Shown one piece after another: positions 31,403 through 40,634 of a stretch of DNA of 44,359 bases. Below the pieces are notes generated by a model, which saw only the letters and a list, made by a program, of their open reading frames with translations, made no database searches and was not told the origin of the DNA. Made by a program: the position numbers and the translations under genes. Each line of letters starts with the position of its first letter. Positions within the stretch are counted from its first letter, which is position 1. This DNA comes from JBHENC01 sp051000345 (GTDB lineage: Bacteria > Acidobacteriota > Blastocatellia > Pyrinomonadales > Pyrinomonadaceae). The stretch is taken from NCBI GenBank assembly GCA_051000345.1, contig JBPCOJ010000057.1:1-44359 (forward strand), given 5' to 3'.

Positions 31403-34400
31403 ATGAAATCCGCCCAAAAAGTTCCCCAAAAATCATTTACCCAATTGTTCTTATTAACAATCTTAATGAGCGGCCTCGCGCTCGCAGGCATTCTCTGGAG
31501 TCGTACCAGCGCGGCACAGGGTACGACCGGCGGCGGTTCGTTCACATTCAAGCCTGCGGTGAATTATCCGACTGGCACAGGCCCGAGGTTTGCCACGACA
31601 GGAGACTTTAACGGCGACGGCAAACCGGACATCATCACGGCAAACTACTCCAGCAGCTTCGTCAGCGTGTTGCTGGGGATTGGCAACGGCACGTTCCAGA
31701 GCAATTACGATACGAGGGTAGATTCGACTCCGCAGTGGATTGCCGTCGGCGACTTCGACAAAGACGGTAAACAAGACATCGCGGTGGCGACTTCTAACAG
31801 CCCTTATAATATATATGTGCTGCTCGGTAACGGCGACGGCTCATTCCAAGTTCCCACGAGCTATTCGCTCGGTAATAATTCAACTCGTTCAATCGCCATC
31901 GGGGATTTCAACGGCGACGGCAAACAAGACCTTGTGGTTGCCTACATCGGACATATCGGCGTGCTGTACGGCAACGGCGACGGCACGTTTCAAGCTGTGG
32001 CGGACACCGGATTGAGAAGCACCACAGGTATATTCGGCGTCGGCGATTTCAACGGCGACGGCAAGCCCGATTTGGTTTCGTCAAATTTCTTCGGAAGTCC
32101 GCCGTCCATCTGCCCCGCAATTAACAAAGGCGGCGGCACATTCCAGTATGGACAATGCATTTCCGCTGATACCGTTACTTCGTTTTCGCTCGGCGATTTT
32201 AACGGCGACGGTAAGTTGGATTACGCTGCGGCAAACTTCAATAACCCCGACCCCGGTTCTCCCGGCACCGTTAGCGTCGTGCTCGGTAACGGCGACGGCA
32301 CGTTTCAGAGTAAAGTTGATTACCCGACCGGCTCTGCTCCCTTCTTAGGCGCGGCGGCTGATTTTAACGCGGACGGCAAACTCGATCTCATCACAGCCAA
32401 CGACGGCGATAACAACGTCAGCGTATTGTACGGTAACGGCGACGGCACATTTCAGAGCAAGGTGAATTTCAGCACCGGCACAGGCCCGCAAGGAATCGCG
32501 GTCGCGGACTTTAACGCCGATAAAGTGCCGGACGCGGCGACGGCAAACAATAGCGACAATAATGTAAGCGTGCTGCTCGGAGTCCTTACTGCCGCCCCCA
32601 CACCGACGCCCACGCCCGCGCCGCCGCTCGTCAACGGCAATAGCATCGTCTTTCAACGCGGCTACGACGTTGACCAATTCGGGCGCGGCGGCCAGCTTTA
32701 CAAGATTGACCCGATCTCGAAAACAGAGACGCTGTTCGGCGGCGGCAATCACCCGAACTACTCGCCCGACGGCACGCAAATCGTCTTCGACAACCAGAAC
32801 GGCATCCTTACGAAGACAAGCGCTGCCAACTACAGCCAGACATCATTACTGGTCGCGGGCGGCGGCTCGCTCTTGAGCGGTCTCAAGCCGAAGTGGTCGC
32901 CAGACGCGACGCTCATCACTTATCAATCAATCTCAAACAAAGTCAAAATCACCGGCGCGGCTTGCACAAGCGGCAACGAATACAACGCAGCCGTCTGTAA
33001 CTCGACGACGTTGGACGCTTCGACCAACGCGGTGAACTCTGATCCCGCATGGCTTCCAAAATTCAACTCGAACAGCGGTTCGCGCTCTGGCCGCATCGTC
33101 TTCGTGCGGCAAGCGGCGGGTGCAGCCAACTCGACACGCGACATCTACGCGACAGATTTATTTATCGAAGCCAACGGCGTCGCACACGAAACGGGAACCG
33201 TCAACCTGACCAGCAGTCCTGCCGTTTACCAAGCGCCCGCTTACTCGCCCGACGGCACAAAGATCATCTATACCAAAGGCACGAATCTCTGGCTGATGAA
33301 CGCCGACGGTACACAGCAGCACGAGATTGGCGGCACCGGCGGTAGCCCTATTTTCGGCTTCTCGCCGAGCTTTTCGCCGGATGGTAAAAAGATCACCTAC
33401 GGCGGCGTCGCACTCTACACCGCTGACCTCGTCATCAATTCCGATAACACGGTCAGCGCCACAAATTTCTCGCAATTAACAACCAACCAGAACGCCAACG
33501 GCGACGACTCGCCGAGTTGGGCGCCGGGAACAGGTACGTCCGCAACACCGATTCCATCACCGTCGCCTTCGCCAACTCCATCGCCGAGTCCGTCACCGTC
33601 GCCTTCTCCTTCCGTCTCGCCATCTCCATCTCCGACGCCGATTGGCACGGATGCTTTCACCTTGAGCTTCGACGGCAAGTTGCGCGATAGAGTGGCAGAC
33701 ACCAAAAAAATTGACGGCTCGCTTTTGGAAACCGCTGCGGGTTATGACGGCAGGCCTGACGGCGTATTCACCATTACGCTCTCGGCTGCAAATAAAGGGC
33801 GCACTATTACAGGACTCAAGTTGGAAGGGCCGAACGCCTTCGTTCGCAATACCGATCCGGCAAACAGCAGCATTCCGGTTGCCGCTATCGCCGACACACT
33901 CGACAGCATGTTGCTAAATAACGGTGACGGCAGCGTCAACGTATCGCTCGGCGCGACGAACAAGATTTTCGTCGCAGACGACAGCAACGCAGAGATTTTG
34001 CCCAACACCACAGTCTTTAAGCCGGGCGCAATTTTTACGCTGACGATTACCTTCCAGGGCGGGCAGACTGCTTCGGCCAGCGCCACCGTCGGACAACTTC
34101 CGGCAACCGATCTGGGCTTGCGCCTCGGCGCGCAAGACGCGGGCGGCGTCGCCTTAAAAGGCTCAATCGCATCAGGCCAACGCTTCCGTTATTACACGGA
34201 CGTCGTCAATTACAGTGAAGTGACGACGACGAATCCGATTCTCGTCGTTGACTTGCCGCAGGGCATCGTTTTTGAATCTTCGGATCAAGCCAGTTCGTGC
34301 AAAGTCGATTCAACGGGACGCACGGTTACATGCACGCGCGGCAGCAATACCACAATGGGCGCGGCTTCGTCCGGCAACAATCACTTTGTTTCAATCTTCT

Positions 34401-36439
34401 ACGTTCACGCGACGCAAGCCGGATCGTTCGAGACAACCGCCGCCGCTTTCAGCGATCAGCCCGAAGCGGTGGACGACAAGCACCCGAATAAGTTTTCCTT
34501 GACGACCTCGACCAACTCGGCGACAGACCTGACGATCACGGTGGAGGGCGACTCTAACCCCGTGCAAGCGGACGCACCGCTTATCTACACCGCGCGTGTC
34601 ATTAACAACGGGCCGCTGGCGACGAACGCGCAGGCAGTGTTCATCCTCGACAGCGATACGGTCTATGTCCAATATCAAGATCAATCGCGCAACTGCGCCG
34701 CAGTCTCGTCGCGTCAGGTTACCTGCACGATCAACAATATGCCGCTTGGCGTAACGATAGAAAAGTTTCAGGTGCGGGCAAAAGGCACAAGCAAGCAAGT
34801 CACGCTGAATGCTTCCGTCACCAGCGACATCTTTGATTATGATTCGACGAACAACAACGCAAGCGTCACGACTTCCGTTGTGCCGAATGCGCCGCCGATT
34901 AACGACAATTTCCCGTCGGCGCTGAACAAGCTGGGCAACTATTTATTGCCCGGAATGCCCGGAACAGTTGACGGCTCGACTCAATTACAAGGCACTGTCA
35001 AGGGAACAAACGTCGGAGCGTCAACTCAATCTCCGATTCTTTATGATCGCACCGGCGAGATTTATCATGCCGACAAACAGGCCGCGAAATCCGTGTGGTA
35101 CGTCTGGCAACCGCCGACAGATGCACCCGGCTCGGTTGAGTTCTCAACCGCCGCAACATCCTTCGACGGAAGCCGCAGCACCTTTGATACCACGCTCGAA
35201 GTCCGCGCGACATCGCTCGATACTTTCGGTTCGTTCCCCGTCGTTGCGGCAAACGATAACGTCACAGCGAGCGATTCGACGAGCCTTGTGCGCTTCGATT
35301 ACAAGCCCGATCAGATTTACATTATCGCGGTTGACGGCGCAAAAGGCGCGACCGGCTTCATCGCGCTGCACTGGAGCGTGGCGCTGAAACAAACGCCCGC
35401 CCTGCCGCAGCAAGTCTTGACGAGCGTCTATCCGGCTATCGGCTGCACGAAGGAGTCCGACCAATCGCAGAAACTCTGTCAGGCTTCGCTGGATGCGGCG
35501 ACCGGCTATCACATCATCCATGTGACCGGCACGAACTTCACCGCAGCTTCGCAGGTGGTACTCAACAAAGCGCCGCTCGAAGGCTTTGATAACGACGGCA
35601 AGCCGATCAACGGCTTCACCAGCGTTATCTACAACACGAACGGCAGCATCAAGGAACTCGAAGCGCATCTTCCGCCCAACCCTGCCTTTGATAGCATCAA
35701 GATTAGCGACATCAACGTCGTCACGCCTGTCCCGGCGGGCGCGAGCACGAAAGGCACAACGCACATCGAAGGCTTGCCCAACGGCAATTATCTACTCGCC
35801 GCCAACACCGGACGGGAACAGTCCATCGTGTTGAAAAACGCCACCATCCCGCCCAATACAAGACAAACGGTTTGCGGGCATCTGGATTTTCTCGGCAACC
35901 CGGACGACGAGACGTGCCTCGACATTACAAATAATATTGATAGTCCGACCACAATTACCCCTGTCTTCTTCGAGATAGCTGCCTACTGCGCTACGCTACA
36001 TCCGAGTAAGGACGAAGCGAGTTTCCAAGAACGCCGGAAATGCACGCTAGGCGGCCAAGGCGCAGAAGGATTGGCGCAGGTCTCCTCAGTCAAGACGGCG
36101 GCAGCCTCGTCGCATCCGGTGGAGGCAACCTCGTTGCGTCCGGCGGCGGTAACTTGGTCGCTTCAGGCGGCGGTAACTTGGTTGCATCGGGCGGCGGCAA
36201 CTTCACGGGCAAGAGCGCACGCAACGCGCAAGGCGCAGGAGGCGACTTATCAATACCGATGTTGTCGGCAAGCGATCTGGCGAGTAACGGCAGTCGTGGT
36301 TGGTTCCTCGTTCGTTCATCCGGCAACAGTAACCCGACCTATGACAGCACCACCAACGACGACGGCTCGACAAGCGGCAAACTCAACGTCGCCTTCGACA
36401 ATACGAGTACCCCGCGCATCCAGGACTTGCAAGGCTTAG
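31403..36439 (+). CDS. Giant secreted multi-domain protein, N-terminal part (frameshifted gene)
   Basis: AGGAG 6 bases before ATG 31403 fixes the start. Order seen: signal peptide (LFLLTILMSGLALAGILW, cleavage near SAAQG); about seven FG-GAP/VCBS repeats with GDFNGDGKPD-type calcium loops (residues about 65-395); a TolB/PD40 beta-propeller part (YSPDGTQIVF, YSPDGTKIIY, FSPDGKKITY; about 410-710); a Pro-Ser linker (about 712-748); two DUF11-like domains (about 900-1160); and a pre-peptidase-like domain around SVWYVWQPP. After about residue 1562 the frame yields unlikely sequence up to 36439, because the true continuation is the -1 frame at 36040-37581. The role is extracellular or cell-surface; binding rather than catalysis is likely. 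Confidence 0.82.
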   Translation: MKSAQKVPQKSFTQLFLLTILMSGLALAGILWSRTSAAQGTTGGGSFTFKPAVNYPTGTGPRFATTGDFNGDGKPDIITANYSSSFVSVLLGIGNGTFQSNYDTRVDSTPQWIAVGDFDKDGKQDIAVATSNSPYNIYVLLGNGDGSFQVPTSYSLGNNSTRSIAIGDFNGDGKQDLVVAYIGHIGVLYGNGDGTFQAVADTGLRSTTGIFGVGDFNGDGKPDLVSSNFFGSPPSICPAINKGGGTFQYGQCISADTVTSFSLGDFNGDGKLDYAAANFNNPDPGSPGTVSVVLGNGDGTFQSKVDYPTGSAPFLGAAADFNADGKLDLITANDGDNNVSVLYGNGDGTFQSKVNFSTGTGPQGIAVADFNADKVPDAATANNSDNNVSVLLGVLTAAPTPTPTPAPPLVNGNSIVFQRGYDVDQFGRGGQLYKIDPISKTETLFGGGNHPNYSPDGTQIVFDNQNGILTKTSAANYSQTSLLVAGGGSLLSGLKPKWSPDATLITYQSISNKVKITGAACTSGNEYNAAVCNSTTLDASTNAVNSDPAWLPKFNSNSGSRSGRIVFVRQAAGAANSTRDIYATDLFIEANGVAHETGTVNLTSSPAVYQAPAYSPDGTKIIYTKGTNLWLMNADGTQQHEIGGTGGSPIFGFSPSFSPDGKKITYGGVALYTADLVINSDNTVSATNFSQLTTNQNANGDDSPSWAPGTGTSATPIPSPSPSPTPSPSPSPSPSPSVSPSPSPTPIGTDAFTLSFDGKLRDRVADTKKIDGSLLETAAGYDGRPDGVFTITLSAANKGRTITGLKLEGPNAFVRNTDPANSSIPVAAIADTLDSMLLNNGDGSVNVSLGATNKIFVADDSNAEILPNTTVFKPGAIFTLTITFQGGQTASASATVGQLPATDLGLRLGAQDAGGVALKGSIASGQRFRYYTDVVNYSEVTTTNPILVVDLPQGIVFESSDQASSCKVDSTGRTVTCTRGSNTTMGAASSGNNHFVSIFYVHATQAGSFETTAAAFSDQPEAVDDKHPNKFSLTTSTNSATDLTITVEGDSNPVQADAPLIYTARVINNGPLATNAQAVFILDSDTVYVQYQDQSRNCAAVSSRQVTCTINNMPLGVTIEKFQVRAKGTSKQVTLNASVTSDIFDYDSTNNNASVTTSVVPNAPPINDNFPSALNKLGNYLLPGMPGTVDGSTQLQGTVKGTNVGASTQSPILYDRTGEIYHADKQAAKSVWYVWQPPTDAPGSVEFSTAATSFDGSRSTFDTTLEVRATSLDTFGSFPVVAANDNVTASDSTSLVRFDYKPDQIYIIAVDGAKGATGFIALHWSVALKQTPALPQQVLTSVYPAIGCTKESDQSQKLCQASLDAATGYHIIHVTGTNFTAASQVVLNKAPLEGFDNDGKPINGFTSVIYNTNGSIKELEAHLPPNPAFDSIKISDINVVTPVPAGASTKGTTHIEGLPNGNYLLAANTGREQSIVLKNATIPPNTRQTVCGHLDFLGNPDDETCLDITNNIDSPTTITPVFFEIAAYCATLHPSKDEASFQERRKCTLGGQGAEGLAQVSSVKTAAASSHPVEATSLRPAAVTWSLQAAVTWLHRAAATSRARAHATRKAQEATYQYRCCRQAIWRVTAVVVGSSFVHPATVTRPMTAPPTTTARQAANSTSPSTIRVPRASRTCKA

Positions 36440-37581
36440 TCTTCGCCGTCGCCCTCAATCCCGCCGTCGTTCAATTCGATTCAACCAACGTCACGGTTGA
36501 CAAAGCGACGGGCAAAGCGATTATCACACTCACGCGCATCGGTGACACGAGCGTGCCTGTGGCAGTTGACTTCTCGACAAACGGCGGCACGGCCACAGAG
36601 CGTTCCGATTATCTACCCGTCTCCGGCACAATCATTTTCGCCGCAGATGAAACGACCAAGCAGATCACCGTCCCGCTCATCAATAATCGCTACAGCCAAG
36701 CGGACGCGGGCGCAACGCGTACCGTCAAACTCATCATCGGCAACCCCGTCGGCGGCGCGATTATGATGCCGAACGTGGCGACCATCAACATCACCAACAA
36801 CAATTCGTCGGCGGCTAAAACCAATCCGCTCGACGACGCGGACGCGCGCTTCTTCGTTCGCCAGCACTACCTCGATTTCCTCAACCGCGAACCGGATCAG
36901 GGCGGCTTCGATTACTGGGCAAGCCTGATTACCAAGTGTGCCGCCACAGATGCCAAGTGCATCAACACACAACGCATTTCCGTCTCCGCCGCGTTCTTTA
37001 TCGAACAGGAATTTCAGGACACGGGAAGCTTCATCGTTCGCACCTACAAGGCGACGCTCGGACGCCAGCCAACTTACGCGGAGTTCACGGCGGATCGAAA
37101 TAGTTTGATCGGCGGCACTGACCTTGAAGCGAGAAAGACAGACTTCGTCAATCAGTTCGCCACCAGACAAGCGTTCCTCGCAAGCTTGACCAACAACTTC
37201 CAGAAGCAGTCCGTCTCGCCAGAGGAGTATGTGAATTTCTTGAACACCAACGCTGGAAGCTCGCTAACGCAAACGGAAAGGGATGCGTTGGTGAACGGGC
37301 TGAAGAACAACACGGCGACGGCGGCCTCGATCCTTCGCGCTGTTGTGGACAACAAAGCATTCGGACAGAAGGAGTACAACAATTCGTTCGTACTGATGCA
37401 ATACTTCGGTTATCTGAAGCGCGACCCGGACACTGACGGTTACAAGTTCTGGCTCGACGTGCTTAATAACAGAGTGCCGAACAATTACCGCTCGATGGTC
37501 TGCGCGTTTATCAACTCGGCGGAGTATCAACTGCGGTTTAGCTCGGTGGTCAGTCGAACCGACAAGGTCTGCGCGCAGTAG
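36040..37581 (+). CDS. Giant secreted multi-domain protein, C-terminal part (Calx-beta, DUF4214)
   Basis: This is the continuation of the giant gene in another frame; the credible sequence starts near 36085 with SQDGGSLVASGGGN. Order: the LVASGGGN repeats, a linker, a Calx-beta domain (AVVQFDSTNVTVDKATGKA, then VAVDFSTNGGTATERSDYLP), and two DUF4214 copies. The first is FFVRQHYLDFLNREPDQGGF and the second FVLMQYFGYLKRDPDTDGYK, each with the YxDxLxRxPD-x-x-G-x-x-x-W pattern. DUF4214 is common at the C-terminus of surface proteins. The M at 36040 is only the first in-frame ATG and not a real start. The natural stop is at 37581, followed by a strong terminator. Confidence 0.82.
   Translation: MHARRPRRRRIGAGLLSQDGGSLVASGGGNLVASGGGNLVASGGGNLVASGGGNFTGKSARNAQGAGGDLSIPMLSASDLASNGSRGWFLVRSSGNSNPTYDSTTNDDGSTSGKLNVAFDNTSTPRIQDLQGLVFAVALNPAVVQFDSTNVTVDKATGKAIITLTRIGDTSVPVAVDFSTNGGTATERSDYLPVSGTIIFAADETTKQITVPLINNRYSQADAGATRTVKLIIGNPVGGAIMMPNVATINITNNNSSAAKTNPLDDADARFFVRQHYLDFLNREPDQGGFDYWASLITKCAATDAKCINTQRISVSAAFFIEQEFQDTGSFIVRTYKATLGRQPTYAEFTADRNSLIGGTDLEARKTDFVNQFATRQAFLASLTNNFQKQSVSPEEYVNFLNTNAGSSLTQTERDALVNGLKNNTATAASILRAVVDNKAFGQKEYNNSFVLMQYFGYLKRDPDTDGYKFWLDVLNNRVPNNYRSMVCAFINSAEYQLRFSSVVSRTDKVCAQ
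36097..36204 (+). repeat. 24-bp tandem repeat coding GGGNLVAS
   Basis: Four full copies start at 36097, 36121, 36145 and 36169, with a partial fifth from 36193. Each encodes G-G-N-L-V-A-S-G with synonymous differences, so selection on the protein sequence is visible. The repeat starts directly after the point where the reading frame must change. Confidence 0.9.
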
Positions 37582-37632
37582 TTGTTGTAGCAGTGAAGCA
37601 ATAAAAGAGCGCGCTCAACATCGAGCGATTTA

Positions 37633-37680
37633 ACAAAGAAGCGCCGCCGGGATGTATACACTCCGGCGGCGCTTCTTTGT
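37633..37680. terminator. Bidirectional intrinsic terminator
   Basis: A perfect 18-bp stem ACAAAGAAGCGCCGCCGG / CCGGCGGCGCTTCTTTGT with a 12-base loop lies between convergent genes; it has A-rich and T-rich ends on both sides. Confidence 0.9.
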
Positions 37681-37752
37681 CGAACATGCTATAGCGAGTT
37701 TTATTTACATATATTCTTGACAGCAAAAGGCAGGTTTATGTAAGGGCAGTGT

Positions 37753-38946
37753 TTACTTTTGAAAGAAAGCAACGATTTGTTCGGCGACGTATTGAATTTC
37801 GCCAGCCGTCAATTCCGGGAAAATAGGCAGGGCCAGGGTTTCGGCGGCGGCAGTCTCAGCCATAGGAAAATCGCCCGGCGCGTGATTGAGCGCGGCGAAG
37901 CATTCCTGCAAGTGCAGCGGCACAGGATAATAAACTTCCGTCGCAACGTTTTTGTTTTTCAAAAAGTTTCTCAACTCATCGCGCTGTCCCGCGCCTTTCA
38001 CACGCACGATGTACTGGTTATAGATGTGTCTCGATTGACAGGCGACGGGTAACAAAAGCGACGCGGCAGCAGCGTTCGCGTCCATCTTTGAAGAAGCGCA
38101 GTAAGCGGCGCAGACATCGCTGTCTGTGTTGAATGAGGCGAGGCCGGACGCCATTAAAAGCTTTGAGTAAAGCGCGGCATTGCTTTGCCTCTTCGCCGTG
38201 TAGTCGTTCAGGTGCCGTAGTTTGATGCGAAGCAATGCGGCTTGCAGCGCGTCTATGCGAAAGTTTGCGCCGACGAGCCTGTGATAATACTTCGGCTCTG
38301 CGCCGTGCGCGCGCAGGATTTTGGCTTTTGCAGCCAACTCATCGTCGTTTGTCGTGATGAGTCCGGCGTCGCCGAGAGCACCCAGATTCTTCGACGGGAA
38401 AAACGAAAAGCAGCCGAACGCGCCCATCGTTCCCGCGCCGCGATTCTTGTATTCGGCTCCGATGGCCTGCGCCGCGTCTTCGATAACGGGAATGCCGCGG
38501 CGTTGGCTAATCTCCATAATCTCGTCCATCTCTGCGCATTGCCCGTAGAGATGCACGGGCATAATGGCCTTCGTTCGCTTCGTCAGCTTGCCTTCGATTT
38601 GCGCCGGATCGAGGTTGTAGCAAACGGGATTGCTGTCCACAAAAACAGGCTTTGCGCCCATGCGCCAGATCGAACCGGCGGTGGCGAAGAACGTATATGT
38701 GGGACAAATGACTTCATCGCCTGCGCCGATTCCGAGCGTCATCAGCGCGAGCAGCAGCGCGTCCGTGCCGGACGAAACGCCGATGGCATGTTTCACTCCG
38801 ATGTATTCGGCGCACTCCTGTTCAAACGCTTCGACTTCCTGCCCTAAAATGTAATGGCCGCTTCGCAGCACGCGCTCGAAGGCCGCGCGAAACTCTTCCA
38901 TCACATCGTCGTCGTATCTCGTCAGATCGAGTAAAGGCACATTCAT
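37753..38946 (-). CDS. DegT/DnrJ/EryC1/StrS family aminotransferase
   Basis: This PLP-dependent sugar aminotransferase has 397 residues. Seen: MNVPLLDLTRYDDDVMEEF at the start, VSSGTDALLLALMTLGIGAG, ICPTYTFFATAGSI, VHLYGQCAEMDEI, IEDAAQAIGA (Asp157, Gln160) and the PLP Lys186 in FFPSKNLGALGDAG. It should transfer an amino group to a nucleotide-linked keto-sugar for surface polysaccharide or glycoprotein sugars. An insertion of about 28 residues rich in Ala and Cys (around SDVCAAYCASSKMD) replaces the usual short loop before the HIYNQYIVRV strand. ATG 38946 is preferred; a TTG 16 codons upstream adds a non-family tail. No nucleotide-sugar partner genes are adjacent. Confidence 0.9.
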   Translation of the reverse strand: MNVPLLDLTRYDDDVMEEFRAAFERVLRSGHYILGQEVEAFEQECAEYIGVKHAIGVSSGTDALLLALMTLGIGAGDEVICPTYTFFATAGSIWRMGAKPVFVDSNPVCYNLDPAQIEGKLTKRTKAIMPVHLYGQCAEMDEIMEISQRRGIPVIEDAAQAIGAEYKNRGAGTMGAFGCFSFFPSKNLGALGDAGLITTNDDELAAKAKILRAHGAEPKYYHRLVGANFRIDALQAALLRIKLRHLNDYTAKRQSNAALYSKLLMASGLASFNTDSDVCAAYCASSKMDANAAAASLLLPVACQSRHIYNQYIVRVKGAGQRDELRNFLKNKNVATEVYYPVPLHLQECFAALNHAPGDFPMAETAAAETLALPIFPELTAGEIQYVAEQIVAFFQK

Positions 38947-39057
38947 GCTCGTCGCTTTTGTCGTGTTCGTCGCTTCGGTTATTTGCGCAGTCAACTTTCC
39001 TTCTCCGTTTCAAATGGTTTCAAGGCTTTATCGTTCGACGCAAATCAATATATCAAA

Positions 39058-39086
39058 TGGACACGAATTTTCCCCGCGTATATACT
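39058..39086 (+). promoter_or_regulatory. Predicted promoter of the M20 amidohydrolase gene
   Basis: TGGACA (39058-39063) and TATACT (39081-39086) are separated by 17 bases. The start of transcription would be near 39093, giving a leader of about 44 bases. Confidence 0.6.
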
Positions 39087-39136
39087 TTCGGCACACTTCA
39101 ACTTATGAGACTCAAGGCCTGAAAAAGAATAATCCT

Positions 39137-40549
39137 ATGACAAAACGCATTGCACTCGCCACGCTTTTCCTGATTGCCGCTTCCATGATCGTTTCCGCAG
39201 AGTGGCGAAACGACTTTGCCGCGCCGCGCGTGGATAATAACAGCCGCGAGGGGGCAGCAGAAAACAACACCGTCGAAGCTTCCATAGACGCATTCATCGA
39301 GCGTGAATCGCCCGGGCTTCTCGCCACATACAAAATGCTGCACGGGCAGCCGGAGCTTTCCTATCACGAAGAAAAAACTTCCGCCTTCGTCGCCGCGCAA
39401 CTACGGGCAATGGGCTACACCGTCACCGACCACATAGGCAAATACGCGCGGCCTGAACTCAAGGGCTACGGCGTCGCGGGAGTCTTCAAGAACGGCGCGG
39501 GGCCGACGATTCTCGTGCGCACGGACATGGACGCCTTGCCCGTCGCGGAAGAAACAGGATTGGCTTACGCGAGCCGCGTAAAAACAAAAAACGCGAACGG
39601 CGAAGAAGTCAGCGTGATGCACGCCTGCGGCCACGACGTGCATATCACTTCATTTCTCGGCACAGCGAAGTTGATGCTTCAACTCAAAGATCAATGGCAC
39701 GGCACGCTCGTCCTTGTCGGACAGCCCGCGGAAGAAACAGGACTCGGCGCGAAGGCGATGCTCGGCGATAATCTTTACGGGCGAATCGGGAAACCGGATT
39801 ACGCGCTCGCGCTTCACGACAATGCGACGCTGGCAACAGGCAAGATCGGCTACACGACGGGTTATGCGCTGGCGAGCGCCGATTCCGTCAACGTCACGAT
39901 ACGCGGCGTCGGCGGACACGGCGCGGCTCCGCAAAACACGAAAGACCCGATTGTCGCCGCCGCGCAGTTCGTGATGGCGCTGCAAACAATAATTAGCCGC
40001 GAAGACTCGCCGCTAGACCCTGCCATCGTCACCGTCGGCTCCATACACGGCGGCACAAAGCACAACATCATCCCGAACGAAGTCAAACTTCAATTAACCG
40101 TCCGCACCTACAAAGCGGAAGTGCGCACACGCATTCTCGCGTCCATCGAACGCATCGCCAAAGGACTCGCCATCGCCGCAGGCATTCCGCCCGAACTCGC
40201 TCCGACAGTTGAACTCGACACGCTACCGCTCGAATCCACTTACAATAATCCTGAACTAACGCAGAGACTGGCGACGGCTTGGGAACGAGTCCTCGGCGCA
40301 GACAACGTGCAGCCGATTCCGCCCGCAATGGTCAGCGAAGACTTCGGCGCGTTCAGTCTCGATCACGCGATTCCGACGACGATTTTCTGGGTCGGCGCAG
40401 TCGATCCGGCGAAGATCGAAGAGAGCCGCCAAAGCAACAAGCCTTTGCCCTCGCTTCATTCGAGCAAGTTTGCGCCCGTGCCGGAACCGACAATCAGAAC
40501 GGCGATCAAAGCCATGACGACGGCGGTGCTGGAATTGATGAAATCGTAG
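39137..40549 (+). CDS. Exported M20-family amidohydrolase (hippurate/IAA-amino-acid hydrolase type)
   Basis: This metal-dependent amidohydrolase has 470 residues. Seen: a Sec signal (IALATLFLIAASMIVSA, cleavage near residue 21), VRTDMDALPVAEETGL, VMHACGHDVHITSFLG with metal-binding Cys/His, GQPAEETGLGAKAML with the catalytic Glu, a dimerisation-domain segment VGGHGAAPQNTKDPI, and MVSEDFGAF near the end. The MHACGHD-x-H Cys ligand is typical of the M20D subfamily, which cleaves N-acyl or amide bonds of amino acids. The signal peptide places it in the periplasm. Longer upstream starts in the same frame lack any family match. It is divergent from the aminotransferase gene. Confidence 0.9.
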   Translation: MTKRIALATLFLIAASMIVSAEWRNDFAAPRVDNNSREGAAENNTVEASIDAFIERESPGLLATYKMLHGQPELSYHEEKTSAFVAAQLRAMGYTVTDHIGKYARPELKGYGVAGVFKNGAGPTILVRTDMDALPVAEETGLAYASRVKTKNANGEEVSVMHACGHDVHITSFLGTAKLMLQLKDQWHGTLVLVGQPAEETGLGAKAMLGDNLYGRIGKPDYALALHDNATLATGKIGYTTGYALASADSVNVTIRGVGGHGAAPQNTKDPIVAAAQFVMALQTIISREDSPLDPAIVTVGSIHGGTKHNIIPNEVKLQLTVRTYKAEVRTRILASIERIAKGLAIAAGIPPELAPTVELDTLPLESTYNNPELTQRLATAWERVLGADNVQPIPPAMVSEDFGAFSLDHAIPTTIFWVGAVDPAKIEESRQSNKPLPSLHSSKFAPVPEPTIRTAIKAMTTAVLELMKS

Positions 40550-40634
40550 CCGGATGCATACGTTGTGATAAGGCGTTTTTATCCGTAGCACTAAAACTGA
40601 AAATTCTACACGAGGTGTATAAATTGGAGAGGCG

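Noticed and set aside
36060..36100. Programmed ribosomal frameshifting in the giant gene
   Set aside because: No slippery heptamer and no following pseudoknot were seen; an indel is the simpler explanation.
40550..40600. REP-like GCCGGATGC...GATAAGGCG...ATCCG sequence
   Set aside because: Only a 5-bp stem can form and only one copy is visible; resemblance to enterobacterial REP elements is probably chance.
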